Source: Melioribacter roseus P3M-2 (GTDB taxonomy: Bacteria; Bacteroidota; Ignavibacteria; Ignavibacteriales; Melioribacteraceae). From it: a stretch of DNA of 64,000 nucleotides. Position numbers and translations under genes: made by a program. The number at the start of each line of letters is the position of its first letter. Position 1 is the stretch's first letter. The notes under the pieces are model-generated. The model did no database searches and was not told where the DNA came from. It saw only the letters and a program-made list of their open reading frames with translations. Location: positions 558,001 through 622,000 of the forward strand of contig NC_018178.1 of the NCBI RefSeq assembly GCF_000279145.1, read 5' to 3'. This document shows positions 9,389 through 18,754 of the stretch, piece by piece.

Positions 9389-11233
9389 TCATTCTATTTT
9401 AGAAGCGATTTCCCTATAAATTTTTTCGGTTTCTTCGCCGCAAATTTCATCGAGTTTATTCCACCATGTAAATTTGAGTATTATGGAAGTAACCGCCGTT
9501 ACTCCGAGCGTAATCGCAAAGTAAGTATATTCATGAATTACCAGATAAATCGGCGCCGCCAAAAGAGTTGTCTGCCATACGATACCGATTACCACGTTGA
9601 ACATATCTCTTTTGAATCCGAGATTAGGATTGAATTCGGGGAAACGGGCTTTAACTTTTTCATGAACAGGTTTCCACAATCCCCACGGACGAACGGTTAC
9701 ATAGAATTTCATCAATACATTATCCGGTTCGGGCTCCGTTAAATAACTGCCCAATACCGAACCGAGCACAGAAATAGCAAGTACGTACGGGAATGCATTT
9801 AGAGCCGGTAACGCCGGAAAGACTACGGGCATCATTAAAGCCGCCGCAATACCGATTACCATTCCCCAGAAATATCCGTAACCGTTCATTCTCCACCAAT
9901 ACCATTTAAGCACATTTGCAGCGGTGTAACCTCCCCACAGTCCGTTTACTATCCAGAGCGTTATTTGATTGACCGACTGCACCATAATACCAAAGACAAA
10001 TCCGAGTATCACAAAGAATACGGAAACCGCTATGCTCATATGGACATATTTTTTCGGGTGAGCATTCGGATTAATAAACTTCTTATAAATATCGTTTACC
10101 ACATAAGCCGGAGCCGCATTGATGGTTGCGGCATAAGTAGACATAAATGCCGCAAGAAGTCCTGCCAACAATACTCCTACCAATCCGACGGGTATCAAGT
10201 CTTTCAAAGCCAGCGGCAGTATCATTTCGAAATCGACGTTCGGACCCATTGCCTTCAATTCCGGCATCAGATAAACCAGCGCGAGCACAGTAAGACCTGC
10301 AATCATCATATAGCGGGGGAAGAAGAGAACAAGCGACACCAGCCAGCTCATTTTGGAGGCTTCTTTGGTATCCTTGGTCGCCAGAATTCGTTGCATATCA
10401 TAATTGGGAGCGGGGCCTGCGGCGCTCACCAATATACCTTTGAATAAAACCATCATCATAAAAATCATAAACAGTTCATAACCGTCTTCCGCTATTTTAG
10501 TATTGACGGAATCCATTATTCCGGTCCAATCGAGGTTCAAATGCCACCCGAAAAAGAGTTCTTTCCAGCCACTCGGAATTACGGCATTTAGAGCCTCGGG
10601 AGCTACTGCATTCATTGCCACAATTCCAACCGCCACGGAAGCTACGGTCATTACCAAAAATTGCAGCACTTCCGTTGCGACTACGCTTACCATTCCTCCT
10701 TTGACCGCGTAGATTGCAGTAATGCTCATTAAAATAATGGCGTACGTATCGGGCGACAAATCCCACGGCAGGAATATCTTTGCAAACTTTCCGATTCCTT
10801 TAAAGTCGTAAGCTATAAAACCCACAACGCTGACAAGCGCAAAACAAACCACAATGATGTGGGCAAGACGTGCGCCTTTGCCGTTTCCGAACCTGGTTTC
10901 GATCCACTGTGCGCCGGTCATCACGTTCGACCTTCTCAGCCAGATTGAAAGGTAGGCAAAAAGGAAGACCTGATTGAAGATAGGCCAGAGCCACGGTATC
11001 CAAACGCTTTTCATTCCGTAGACGAATAATAAATAGACTAGCCACATGGTTCCCGTAATATCAAACATTCCCGATGCATTCGATATTCCGAGCATCCACC
11101 AAGGTAATTTGTTGCTTCCGAGGAAATATGAATCGATATCCTTAATAGACCTTCTAGATACCACAATTCCGATGGCAAGCACTATTGCGAAGTATAATAT
11201 TATTATTACCAAATCTACTATGTGTACCTGCAT
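9389..11233 (-). CDS. Sodium:solute symporter (SSS family)
   Basis: 614 residues with about 13-15 membrane segments and the sodium/solute symporter pattern: YFLGSNKLPWWMLGISNASGMFD at the start, GAQWIETRFG, and the LAGLLAAFMSTYAATINAAPAYVVNDIYKK block of the second inverted repeat. Members couple sodium entry to sugar or related solute uptake. It directly follows the GH26 mannanase gene and precedes the GPH transporter, so the operon encodes two importers of different families. The substrate is likely mannose or a short manno-oligosaccharide, inferred from context. Confidence 0.87.
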   Translation of the reverse strand: MQVHIVDLVIIILYFAIVLAIGIVVSRRSIKDIDSYFLGSNKLPWWMLGISNASGMFDITGTMWLVYLLFVYGMKSVWIPWLWPIFNQVFLFAYLSIWLRRSNVMTGAQWIETRFGNGKGARLAHIIVVCFALVSVVGFIAYDFKGIGKFAKIFLPWDLSPDTYAIILMSITAIYAVKGGMVSVVATEVLQFLVMTVASVAVGIVAMNAVAPEALNAVIPSGWKELFFGWHLNLDWTGIMDSVNTKIAEDGYELFMIFMMMVLFKGILVSAAGPAPNYDMQRILATKDTKEASKMSWLVSLVLFFPRYMMIAGLTVLALVYLMPELKAMGPNVDFEMILPLALKDLIPVGLVGVLLAGLLAAFMSTYAATINAAPAYVVNDIYKKFINPNAHPKKYVHMSIAVSVFFVILGFVFGIMVQSVNQITLWIVNGLWGGYTAANVLKWYWWRMNGYGYFWGMVIGIAAALMMPVVFPALPALNAFPYVLAISVLGSVLGSYLTEPEPDNVLMKFYVTVRPWGLWKPVHEKVKARFPEFNPNLGFKRDMFNVVIGIVWQTTLLAAPIYLVIHEYTYFAITLGVTAVTSIILKFTWWNKLDEICGEETEKIYREIASKIE

Positions 11234-11301
11234 ATTCTTCCCGCAATTTATTTTTAATATTTCAACTAATACCGATAAGACTTACTAATTCAATATGCCA
11301 G

Positions 11302-12525
11302 TCAATTTACAGTTATAGGGTACGTCAATACAGCTTTTAACAATTCAACTCTTTGATTCAGATTGATGCGTTTAATGATTTCTCCGTCAATCGGTTCTGA
11401 GTACAAGTTAGGCAAATCTCTTTCGAGCAATATCTTTTCGGTCAGAGTAAATTTAACGAAATCGTCTTCGCTCGGATGTCCTTTATAAGGAGCATAGTGA
11501 TGTTTCTCGTTTGCATTCCTCCATACCATCAAATATGCGATTCTGACCGAGTCGCCTTCGATTGTTTTGTAGAGTTTCTCAGTCCACCATTCGGAATCGA
11601 CAATTCCCTCCAGTCCGGTTTCAGTAAATGCGGCAATTTTATTTTTCTTTTCGGCTAACACGGTTACAATTCGCAATTTCTTCTTAATCCATTCGAGTCC
11701 GTCGCCGTCCGGCATAAAATCGTAATAGTCATCCATGCCGAGAATATCGACGTATTCGTCTCCCGGATAACGTTCGAGGTATTCTTCCTCCGAATAAAAG
11801 TTCCTGTCGGGCGAATACGCATAAAGAATATTTCTCAATCCTCTTTTATCTCTCAGGTATTCAACCGTAGTTCTCCACAACTTCTTGAATTCTTGGGGAG
11901 TGCAAAAATTCTTTCCCCACCAGAACCAGCTGCCGTCAAATTCATGAAAAGGTCGGAATATAATGGGAATCGGCTTACCCGAAGAATCTTTTAATGTTTC
12001 TACGAAATCAGCTATCTGATCGAGCATTCTCAAATATTTCAAATAGTAACCGCCGCCGGGCAAGATTTTCGGGATTGCCACAGTAGTATCGTAAAACGAC
12101 CTGTCGGTAACGGGATTCGGCGCATGCCAGCAGAAAGCATTCACTCCGCCTCTCGAATAGGCTTCGCTTACAAGTCGCGTTATGCGTCTCTCTTCATTCT
12201 TAACGTTTGGTTCCCATGTCAAAACTCCGAAATCCCATCCGTAGAGACCGGGGTAGGAGCCTGTAACGTCTTTTACGTCCGACCTTCCTTCTTCGCCGCG
12301 CCAGCCTATGCCGTATGCAGTGGCGTCGTGATGGCCGAAGATCGTATTTCTATTCGATAACATTTTCATATTATAAAATAGCAACACGGTTTCCTTTGTC
12401 GCGTTGGAATCGACCAGTCTTAAGTTATTCTCTTTTTGAAATTCGAGAACATTGAATTCCGAAACGCAAGCGTTTATTGAAATCGCTATTATCGTTAAAA
12501 GACCGTATTTACGAATCATAATCAA
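11302..12525 (-). CDS. GH26 endo-beta-1,4-mannanase, lipoprotein
   Basis: 407 residues. A lipoprotein signal ends in the lipobox ISINAC with acylated C20. The GH26 catalytic domain shows FGHHDATAYGIGW, the CWHAPNP substrate-site block, the acid/base E195 in FRPFHEFDGSWFWWG, and the nucleophile E302 in FTETGLEG. These are diagnostic for beta-mannanases of this family. It would be anchored at the cell surface or outer membrane and cut mannan or the oligosaccharides released by the GH5 enzymes. It begins 5 bases after the GH5_7-like mannanase gene, in the same operon. Confidence 0.92.
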   Translation of the reverse strand: MIMIRKYGLLTIIAISINACVSEFNVLEFQKENNLRLVDSNATKETVLLFYNMKMLSNRNTIFGHHDATAYGIGWRGEEGRSDVKDVTGSYPGLYGWDFGVLTWEPNVKNEERRITRLVSEAYSRGGVNAFCWHAPNPVTDRSFYDTTVAIPKILPGGGYYLKYLRMLDQIADFVETLKDSSGKPIPIIFRPFHEFDGSWFWWGKNFCTPQEFKKLWRTTVEYLRDKRGLRNILYAYSPDRNFYSEEEYLERYPGDEYVDILGMDDYYDFMPDGDGLEWIKKKLRIVTVLAEKKNKIAAFTETGLEGIVDSEWWTEKLYKTIEGDSVRIAYLMVWRNANEKHHYAPYKGHPSEDDFVKFTLTEKILLERDLPNLYSEPIDGEIIKRINLNQRVELLKAVLTYPITVN

Positions 12526-12530
12526 TTGAA

Positions 12531-13871
12531 TTAATTGCGCACAAAGAGTTTTATTTTTCCAAGCCGGTTCATTTCCGCCGCATGTCCGGATATAATTTCA
12601 AGAGTCGACTTATCCGACATATAAACCGAATTAAGCCCCTGAGGCTCCTGAGGCGGATCGCCTGTAAACGGATCTCCTTTTTCCCAGATATAATCGTCGT
12701 CGGCGCTTTTTCCTTCGCCGCCCCAAGCCCAGAAATTGGTGCCTGCAATCGGAGCGCCGGCTTTTGCGCTGTCGGCCGTCAGTTCGAACAATTTGGAAAA
12801 ATACCTGTCCCTTGCTGTAACGGGCGTTCCGGGTTTATACTCCTCGTTATCTCTAGGCATACCGAACTCTTCCAGCGTTATCGGTTTATTTAACTGTCGC
12901 GCAAGCTTCATATGCTCGTTGAAATAATCGACAGCTTTCGATTCGGTTGAAGGATAAGTTTCTTCAATATTTTTAGCGTCGAACCAGCCCCAATTTTTCG
13001 CCCACAGGTGAAAAGTGGCATAATCGATATTCGGGCTTTTATGAGCGTTAATAAAAATGGTATCCGAATTAAGGCACCCGCCCAAGCCCTCGTTCCCCGT
13101 TGTAATCAGATGGTTGGGGTCGATAGAGCGGATAAAAGCCGCAGTTTCGTCGATCCATTTATAAAAATTTTGGGCATTCCGGAAACCTTTCTCGCCCCAG
13201 CCGGGCCGCGGCTCGTTAGCTAGCTGCCATGCCATTATAGTCGGGTCTTCGTAATAATAATCGCCCGTATATTTATTTTTTCTGGTAATAATTTTAAGAA
13301 TGAAATTCCGATAATATTCGTTTGCCTTTTCGTTTGTATAAAATTTTGCCGAATAATTCATGAACTCCGTCCATCCCTGTTCCGGATTATGCGGGTCGAC
13401 GTAATTCGAATCGCCCGACCATCTGTTGTAAACGGCAAAGCCGCCCGACCATTCCCAATAATTGCTCAAAAATACAACTGCAAACATTTCCCGTTTACGC
13501 ATTTCAGAGAGGAGATAATCCAGCCCGTCGAGCAAATCTTCATTATAATTTCCGGGTTCGCTCTGTATTGCCGGCTCAAGCGAACCCCGGATGTACGATT
13601 TCTCGGATGCCGCAAGCACTCTCAAATTTGTTATGCCGAGTTCTTTAAGGTAATCGAGTTCGCGTTTCAGCCTTTCCCGGTCGCCCTGTTCGCCGCTTCG
13701 CCCCAGATAACAGCCGTACCAAAGGTTTGTGCCTGTAAAATAGTACGGCTCGCCTTTGTATTCAAAATGAGTATCGATAACCCGCACGAAATCGGTTTTA
13801 TTGAATAATGAGACGCCGCACCCCGAAAACAATATCAGAAACACTGAAAATAGCGTAAGTTTTTTCATCAA
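12531..13871 (-). CDS. GH5 endo-beta-1,4-mannanase (GH5_7-like), lipoprotein
   Basis: 446 residues with a lipoprotein signal (LILFSGC, C18). The fold and motifs match subfamily 7 mannanases: YYFTGTNLWYGCYLG at the start of the barrel, acid/base E220 in QLANEPRPGW, THFHLW-like ATFHLWAKNWGW, and nucleophile E335 in ITLEEFGMPR, followed by FWAWGGEG. It would hydrolyse the mannan backbone outside the cytoplasm. It is the first gene of the operon that continues with GH26, two transporters and GH130, and its upstream space carries the shared palindrome at 13999-14015. Confidence 0.92.
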   Translation of the reverse strand: MMKKLTLFSVFLILFSGCGVSLFNKTDFVRVIDTHFEYKGEPYYFTGTNLWYGCYLGRSGEQGDRERLKRELDYLKELGITNLRVLAASEKSYIRGSLEPAIQSEPGNYNEDLLDGLDYLLSEMRKREMFAVVFLSNYWEWSGGFAVYNRWSGDSNYVDPHNPEQGWTEFMNYSAKFYTNEKANEYYRNFILKIITRKNKYTGDYYYEDPTIMAWQLANEPRPGWGEKGFRNAQNFYKWIDETAAFIRSIDPNHLITTGNEGLGGCLNSDTIFINAHKSPNIDYATFHLWAKNWGWFDAKNIEETYPSTESKAVDYFNEHMKLARQLNKPITLEEFGMPRDNEEYKPGTPVTARDRYFSKLFELTADSAKAGAPIAGTNFWAWGGEGKSADDDYIWEKGDPFTGDPPQEPQGLNSVYMSDKSTLEIISGHAAEMNRLGKIKLFVRN

Positions 13872-13998
13872 AATTAAGACTCCGCCTTAAGAATAGAGTT
13901 AGTAAAGTAATAGTACAGAAATTATGCCACTTAATAATCCCATTATCTCCTTGTTAATCGATTATTTCTATTTCATTTATTTATAAGGATAATAAAAT

Positions 13999-14015
13999 TT
14001 TATCAAAATGATAAA
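13999..14015. promoter_or_regulatory. Second copy of the mannan-locus palindrome
   Basis: A perfect palindrome, TTTATCA-AAA-TGATAAA, lies 128 bases upstream of the GH5_7-like mannanase start and 84 bases upstream of the divergent glycosyltransferase. It shares the TTATCA-N3-TGATAA core with 5187-5207, at almost the same distance from the minus-strand start codon (128 versus 123). This supports one regulator for both operons. Confidence 0.6.
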
Positions 14016-14098
14016 CGGCAAGATTACGTTAAATTTCCTCCGTAATTTGAATTCGACAATTTTTACGGATATTTTAGTCGGGATTAAATTGGCGTCAG

Positions 14099-15407
14099 AT
14101 GAAAATTAAATCCGGACATATACTCAAAACCGTCATTCTCTTACAGTTTATATTATATCTTTACCTCTATCTTCATTATGAGGTTGTCTCTTACACTTAC
14201 ATTTCAATAATCTCTTCGATTCTCTTTATTCCTTTTGCCGTTTTATTGGTTAAAAACGGAACGGATCGAAAGACCCTTTATTTTGGTTTAACCGCGGCTT
14301 TTGCGATCCGTTTGTTATTTATAAATCATTTTCCTATCGGAAGCGACGACATCTACAGGTATATCTGGGACGGCAAAGTTCAACACAACGGTATCAATCC
14401 ATATTTATATCCGCCCAATGCGAGCGAATTAAATCATCTTTCGAGCGCGATAATTCCCGGCAAAGTAAATTTCCCTGATATGAAAACAATCTATTTCCCA
14501 CTAAGCCAGTGGCTTTTTTATCTGGGGTATGCCATCGGCGGGGAAGCCGTATTGGGATTAAAGCTCCTCATGTTGCTGTTTGAAATGATTAGCGTGACGG
14601 GAATTTTATTGCTATTGAAAATCAGAGGAATGAACGCAGGCAATGTTTTACTTTATGCGTTATGCCCTCTAATTTTAAGTCATATTGGCATTGACGCTCA
14701 TCTGGACGGATACGGATTTACGTTTTTCATACTCTTTCTGTTTTTCTATCTTAAGCCCTCGGGTAATGAAAACATAAACAAAATAATTTCTTTAATATTT
14801 CTGGGATTCGCTTTGTCGGTTAAGCCCGCTTTTTTTGATAGCGTTGCCGGCGATTTTTCTATATGAATCGAACGCGAAAAGAAAAATCATATTTCCGATA
14901 ATTCCCGCTTTAATACTGGCGATTCAATTTATACCATATTTAAATACGCCCGACTTATTTCAGGCGCTTTTGAAATTCACAAAGAATTGGACGTTTAACG
15001 GAAGCATATTCAGCTTTATTAACTCATTCCTGGAACACAATCAGAAATCGAGATTGATTTGCCTTTTCTTATACGCCGTCGTTTTTCTCCTTTATTATAT
15101 TTATACGAAACGAGCGCATATCGAAATCGACCTTTACTACACATACCTCCTTATGCTTATATTTTCGCCAGTAGTGCATCCCTGGTACATCGGTTGGTTA
15201 ATAATATTGTTGCCAGTGGCGCCGAGACCGAGCGGAATTTTCTATGCCGCGCTCGGCAGCCTAACGGCTATTACAATAATGAATTATCAACTTTACGGAG
15301 TATGGAAGGAATATTCTCTATTGCTTATTGCCGAATATTTACCGGTGATCGTATTAATTGTGCGTGAATTAATTTTCGACGGCAGGGAGATAAACGTAAA
15401 AAACTGA
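14099..15407 (+). pseudogene. Membrane glycosyltransferase (GT87/mannosyltransferase-like), frameshifted
   Basis: Two overlapping frames together encode one polytopic membrane protein of about 436 residues. The first frame (14099-14866) carries the conserved luminal block GSDDIYRYIWDGKVQHNGINPY with the paired aspartates of polyprenol-phosphate-dependent mannosyltransferases, then hydrophobic segments. The second frame (from about 14835) continues with further membrane segments. The frames join if the run of seven T at 14830-14836 had eight, giving KPAFFLIALPAIF. So the gene is either disrupted, phase-variable or misread at the homopolymer. Its 3' end overlaps the convergent histidine kinase gene by 39 bases. 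The role is probably transfer of a sugar from a lipid carrier; the substrate is unknown. Confidence 0.7.
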
Positions 15408-17417
15408 CCCTTTGCCCTTCTGGCTTTCGAGCGAAATGTAGCCTTTCATATATTCGATCATTTTTTTTGATAGAGTAAGACCGAGGCCTGTGCCTTCATA
15501 ATTTCTTTTATGACCTTCGCTAGCCTGCCGGAATTCCTTAAATATTATTTCTTTATCCGATTCGTCGATACCGATTCCCGTGTCCGCAATACTTATAACG
15601 TTCCATTCAAGTCCGTCTTTTTCGATTGAATAAGCCGATATGCTTATTTCTCCTTTTGACGTAAACTTTATTGCATTATCAATAATATTGCCTAACGCCC
15701 TGGTAAAAAGATTATTATCTATTTCCGAATGCAAATCAAACTCGGGTAAATTCAATTTAATTTGTAATCCTTTGGCTGCGGCTATCGGATAAAAATAATC
15801 ATATTGTATTTTTATCAATCCGTTCAAAGGAGATTCCGATAATTGCAAATATCCTGAGAGCGATTCGAGTTCCGATAACTGAAGCACGCTGTCCAGCGTA
15901 TTCAAAAGCCTTTTACCGGCGGAATGGATATCTTCCACAATTTCTTTTGTTTCCTCGTTAAGATCGTCTTCCAATAATAATTCTGTAAAGCCGAGTATGC
16001 CGATCAACGGAGTGCGGAATTCGTGACTCATATTAGCCAGCAGCGAGGATTTCAACCGCGCCGCTTCTTCGGCTTTTTCTTTAGACCTGATTATTTCTTC
16101 TTCGGCTTTTTTCTTTATTGAAATATCTTCGTAGACCGCAAGATAATGCGTAACTTTCCCTCGATCGTTGACGATTCCCGAAACCGAAGCGGAAACCCAG
16201 ATAAATTCCCCCGTATTTTTTTTAATCCTAATATCTTTATGCCAGACTTTTTCCTGACTTATAGTCTCAATAATTTCTTCTATATACGTAGCGTTATTGT
16301 CCGTTATAACAACGTCGGCGATTCTTTTTCCGATTACATCGTCGTAATAAAATCCCGTCAGATTGTAAAATTTCGGATTTACGTAATCAATTTTACCTTC
16401 CAGGTCTACAATTACCATTGCAACGGGACTCTGATAAATCGCGTAGTAAAGCTTTAATTTTTCTTTTTCCAGCTTCGATCGCGCTTCCATTTCCGATTTC
16501 AATTTATCGTACGCGGTCTTCAATTCTTTTGTTCTTTCTTCAACTTTTTGTTCCAACTGGTATTTCAATTCGAGCAGTTCGTCTTCCAATCTTTTCTGCT
16601 CGGATATATCCGAGAAAGTAGATAAGATAAAAGTTTCGGTTCCCAGTTTAATCTTCTCTTCGGTAAGTATCACCGGTATCACATTCCCGTCTTTCCTTTT
16701 CAATATAGATTCAGAACCGAGCAATTTGCCGAACTCTTTATAGTCCCACGAATTAAGAAGGAATAATTCTTCGCGTTTCATACCGATCAAATCGTCCTTC
16801 GACAAACCGGTTAATTTCCCGGTCATACTGTTGGCGTCTTCAATTCGTTGAGTTTCAGGATTCACCAGTACAATTCCAGCTTGAAGAGAATCGAGTATGT
16901 TTCTGAGATTTTGTATCCCCTCAAGAAGGGCTCTGTTTTGATCGTAATTTTGTTCAACAATATTTTTTTTATGCGTATCCCGGCCCTTTCTTTTATGATA
17001 ATTATCGAACCAGAGACTCAGCAATTTTGAAACCGCCGCATAATTGTCGTCCGGCGGCGGTTCCTTAAAACATTTTATGAAAATAAAACCGTACAAATAT
17101 TCTTTTGTCGCAAGCCTGATAACAACGCCAGTCTTACTATATGAAACCGGGAGTTCCGAATTTATTAAATCGGCTATTATTCCATCTTCAATTAACGACT
17201 CGTAGTCCGATCCAATTTCTCCCGGGTCATTGTCGGGATAAATTTTGGTTAGTTTGAAATCGTGAATTTCGTTGTCATGTAAGAAAAAAGCGCACTGCTT
17301 TATTGCTGCGTTCGAATTAACTAGCGATTTCGATACGGACTGGAAGAGTAAATCTCTTTCGTCGCAATCGATAATCTTTATTATATCGGACAATATGTTT
17401 ACTTCCTCGGCGTTCAT
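15369..17417 (-). CDS. PAS-domain hybrid-less sensor histidine kinase
   Basis: 682 residues with no membrane segment, so cytoplasmic. Domain order: a GAF-like N-terminal region (about 1-150), PAS 1 (about 170-285), a coiled coil (about 285-325), PAS 2 with PAC (about 325-450), HisKA with the phosphoacceptor histidine in NMSHEFRTPLIGILGF, and the ATPase domain with N box NIIDNAIKF, G1 DTGIGID and G2 GTGLGLTLSKK. No receiver domain is attached, and no response regulator lies next to it. Its start codon overlaps the stop of the HDOD gene, so the two are translationally coupled. Confidence 0.9.
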   Translation of the reverse strand: MNAEEVNILSDIIKIIDCDERDLLFQSVSKSLVNSNAAIKQCAFFLHDNEIHDFKLTKIYPDNDPGEIGSDYESLIEDGIIADLINSELPVSYSKTGVVIRLATKEYLYGFIFIKCFKEPPPDDNYAAVSKLLSLWFDNYHKRKGRDTHKKNIVEQNYDQNRALLEGIQNLRNILDSLQAGIVLVNPETQRIEDANSMTGKLTGLSKDDLIGMKREELFLLNSWDYKEFGKLLGSESILKRKDGNVIPVILTEEKIKLGTETFILSTFSDISEQKRLEDELLELKYQLEQKVEERTKELKTAYDKLKSEMEARSKLEKEKLKLYYAIYQSPVAMVIVDLEGKIDYVNPKFYNLTGFYYDDVIGKRIADVVITDNNATYIEEIIETISQEKVWHKDIRIKKNTGEFIWVSASVSGIVNDRGKVTHYLAVYEDISIKKKAEEEIIRSKEKAEEAARLKSSLLANMSHEFRTPLIGILGFTELLLEDDLNEETKEIVEDIHSAGKRLLNTLDSVLQLSELESLSGYLQLSESPLNGLIKIQYDYFYPIAAAKGLQIKLNLPEFDLHSEIDNNLFTRALGNIIDNAIKFTSKGEISISAYSIEKDGLEWNVISIADTGIGIDESDKEIIFKEFRQASEGHKRNYEGTGLGLTLSKKMIEYMKGYISLESQKGKGSVFYVYLPAVEN

Positions 17418-18268
17418 CAGTTGATCATTAGCATCTTAAATATATGTTCGTATTCGAGTATTATTTTTTTACGGTTGTTCGAAAAAAAATCCTCCGGCAG
17501 GAACAATTTACGCCAGACTGTATTCACGGGTTTTTTTATGACCGGGTTGCCCGAATACCCGAGCGATAAAAGCCTGGAAGCAATGTCGCCGATATGAACG
17601 GCGGCTACCAGATTTTCCTGCGACGGCAAATCGGAAGTTCCTTTGTGATGATTTTTTAAGGTATTGATAATAATTTCCGGCAGTTTCCATTTCTCAGCCA
17701 ATTTGGCTCCCAATTCCGCATGAGTAATGCCGAATTTATCCGCTTCGACTGCCGAGATTTCAATTTTGTTTTTTTGAGCAATCTCGAGCGCTTCGGCGTA
17801 TTCTTTGCTCAAATACTCTATGAATAACAGCTTGCCAAAGTCGTGCAATATGCCCGCAAGAAAATAATTTTCTATTTTTTTGTCCTTAATCTCGCCGCCT
17901 ATAATTCTCGATATAACTCCTACGGAAATCGAATGCGCCCATAAATCAACGGGTTTTAATGCGGATAATATTTTGCTACCCGGCATAATTTTGAGTAACG
18001 AAACCGTAAACAAAATGTTTTTAACTTCATTATGACCTAAATATAATATTGCCTGAGATATGGTATCTATTTTGCCTCTGAATCCAAACAACGGCGAGTT
18101 TGCCACTCTCAATATCTTAAATGAAGAGGACTGATCGGCGGAAATAATTTCAGCAATCTTTTCATTGGTTATATACGGATCTTCCATTGCTTTGGAAACG
18201 GTCGTGTAAACCGTCGGCAGCGTAGGTATGTTATGGATCCTCTCAAGTATTTGTTCTTTTGCGGTCAT
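17417..18268 (-). CDS. HDOD domain signalling protein
   Basis: 283 residues, cytoplasmic, one HDOD domain: NIPTLPTVYTTVSKAMEDP at the start, the LRVANSPLFGFRGKIDTISQAILYLG block typical of the family, then the HD-like part GILHDFGKLLF and HAELGAKLAEKWKLPEII. HDOD proteins act in signalling or stress regulation and usually lack phosphodiesterase activity; the exact partner is unknown. It overlaps the downstream kinase gene by one base and the upstream small gene by 26, so the three genes form a tight operon. Confidence 0.9.
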   Translation of the reverse strand: MTAKEQILERIHNIPTLPTVYTTVSKAMEDPYITNEKIAEIISADQSSSFKILRVANSPLFGFRGKIDTISQAILYLGHNEVKNILFTVSLLKIMPGSKILSALKPVDLWAHSISVGVISRIIGGEIKDKKIENYFLAGILHDFGKLLFIEYLSKEYAEALEIAQKNKIEISAVEADKFGITHAELGAKLAEKWKLPEIIINTLKNHHKGTSDLPSQENLVAAVHIGDIASRLLSLGYSGNPVIKKPVNTVWRKLFLPEDFFSNNRKKIILEYEHIFKMLMIN

Positions 18269-18584
18269 AAAATTTAATCTGCTCTAATTTATGTTCTGCC
18301 GCCATATTGATTAAATCTTCTTCGAATTTATTTTCCGGTTTCCATCCGATTTCTTTCAGTATCTCAACTTTCTTGTTCTCCCTTTCCTCCTCTGTAATGA
18401 CGAGTTCTTCTTCTCCCTCCCCAACTATTGAAACAACCGAAACGCCCCAGGTTTTCAGCAGGCGCACATGCTTTTCATTAAGAACTGTTTCGGCGGATAT
18501 CAACAATTGTCCGTATTTGTTTTTAATATCTTCCGCCAATACCATACCGTTTTTTATCTCGTCAATCGATATAATTTGGGACAT
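18243..18584 (-). CDS. Small protein like the N-terminal region of HD-GYP proteins
   Basis: 113 residues. The first half, ISIDEIKNGMVLAEDIKNKYGQLLI and HVRLLKTWGV, resembles the short domain that precedes HD-GYP or HDOD output domains, where the signature is M-LAEDI-N--G-LLL. The second half is charged and probably helical. It overlaps the HDOD gene by 26 bases in another frame. The split suggests that a usually fused domain is a separate polypeptide here. Function is not known. Confidence 0.65.
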   Translation of the reverse strand: MSQIISIDEIKNGMVLAEDIKNKYGQLLISAETVLNEKHVRLLKTWGVSVVSIVGEGEEELVITEEERENKKVEILKEIGWKPENKFEEDLINMAAEHKLEQIKFYDRKRTNT

Positions 18585-18754
18585 CTGCCGCCTATTGTAA
18601 TTTAATAAAGGAATAAATCCACATATTATTATCGAATTAAGTTAAAAATAATTGATAGTTAATAATATATTAAAGTTTGTTTATTAATTTGGCGACAATA
18701 ATGCGCAAGTATTGGATTTATGATTAAATATTCGATTACGGTGTTCGTGCGAAA

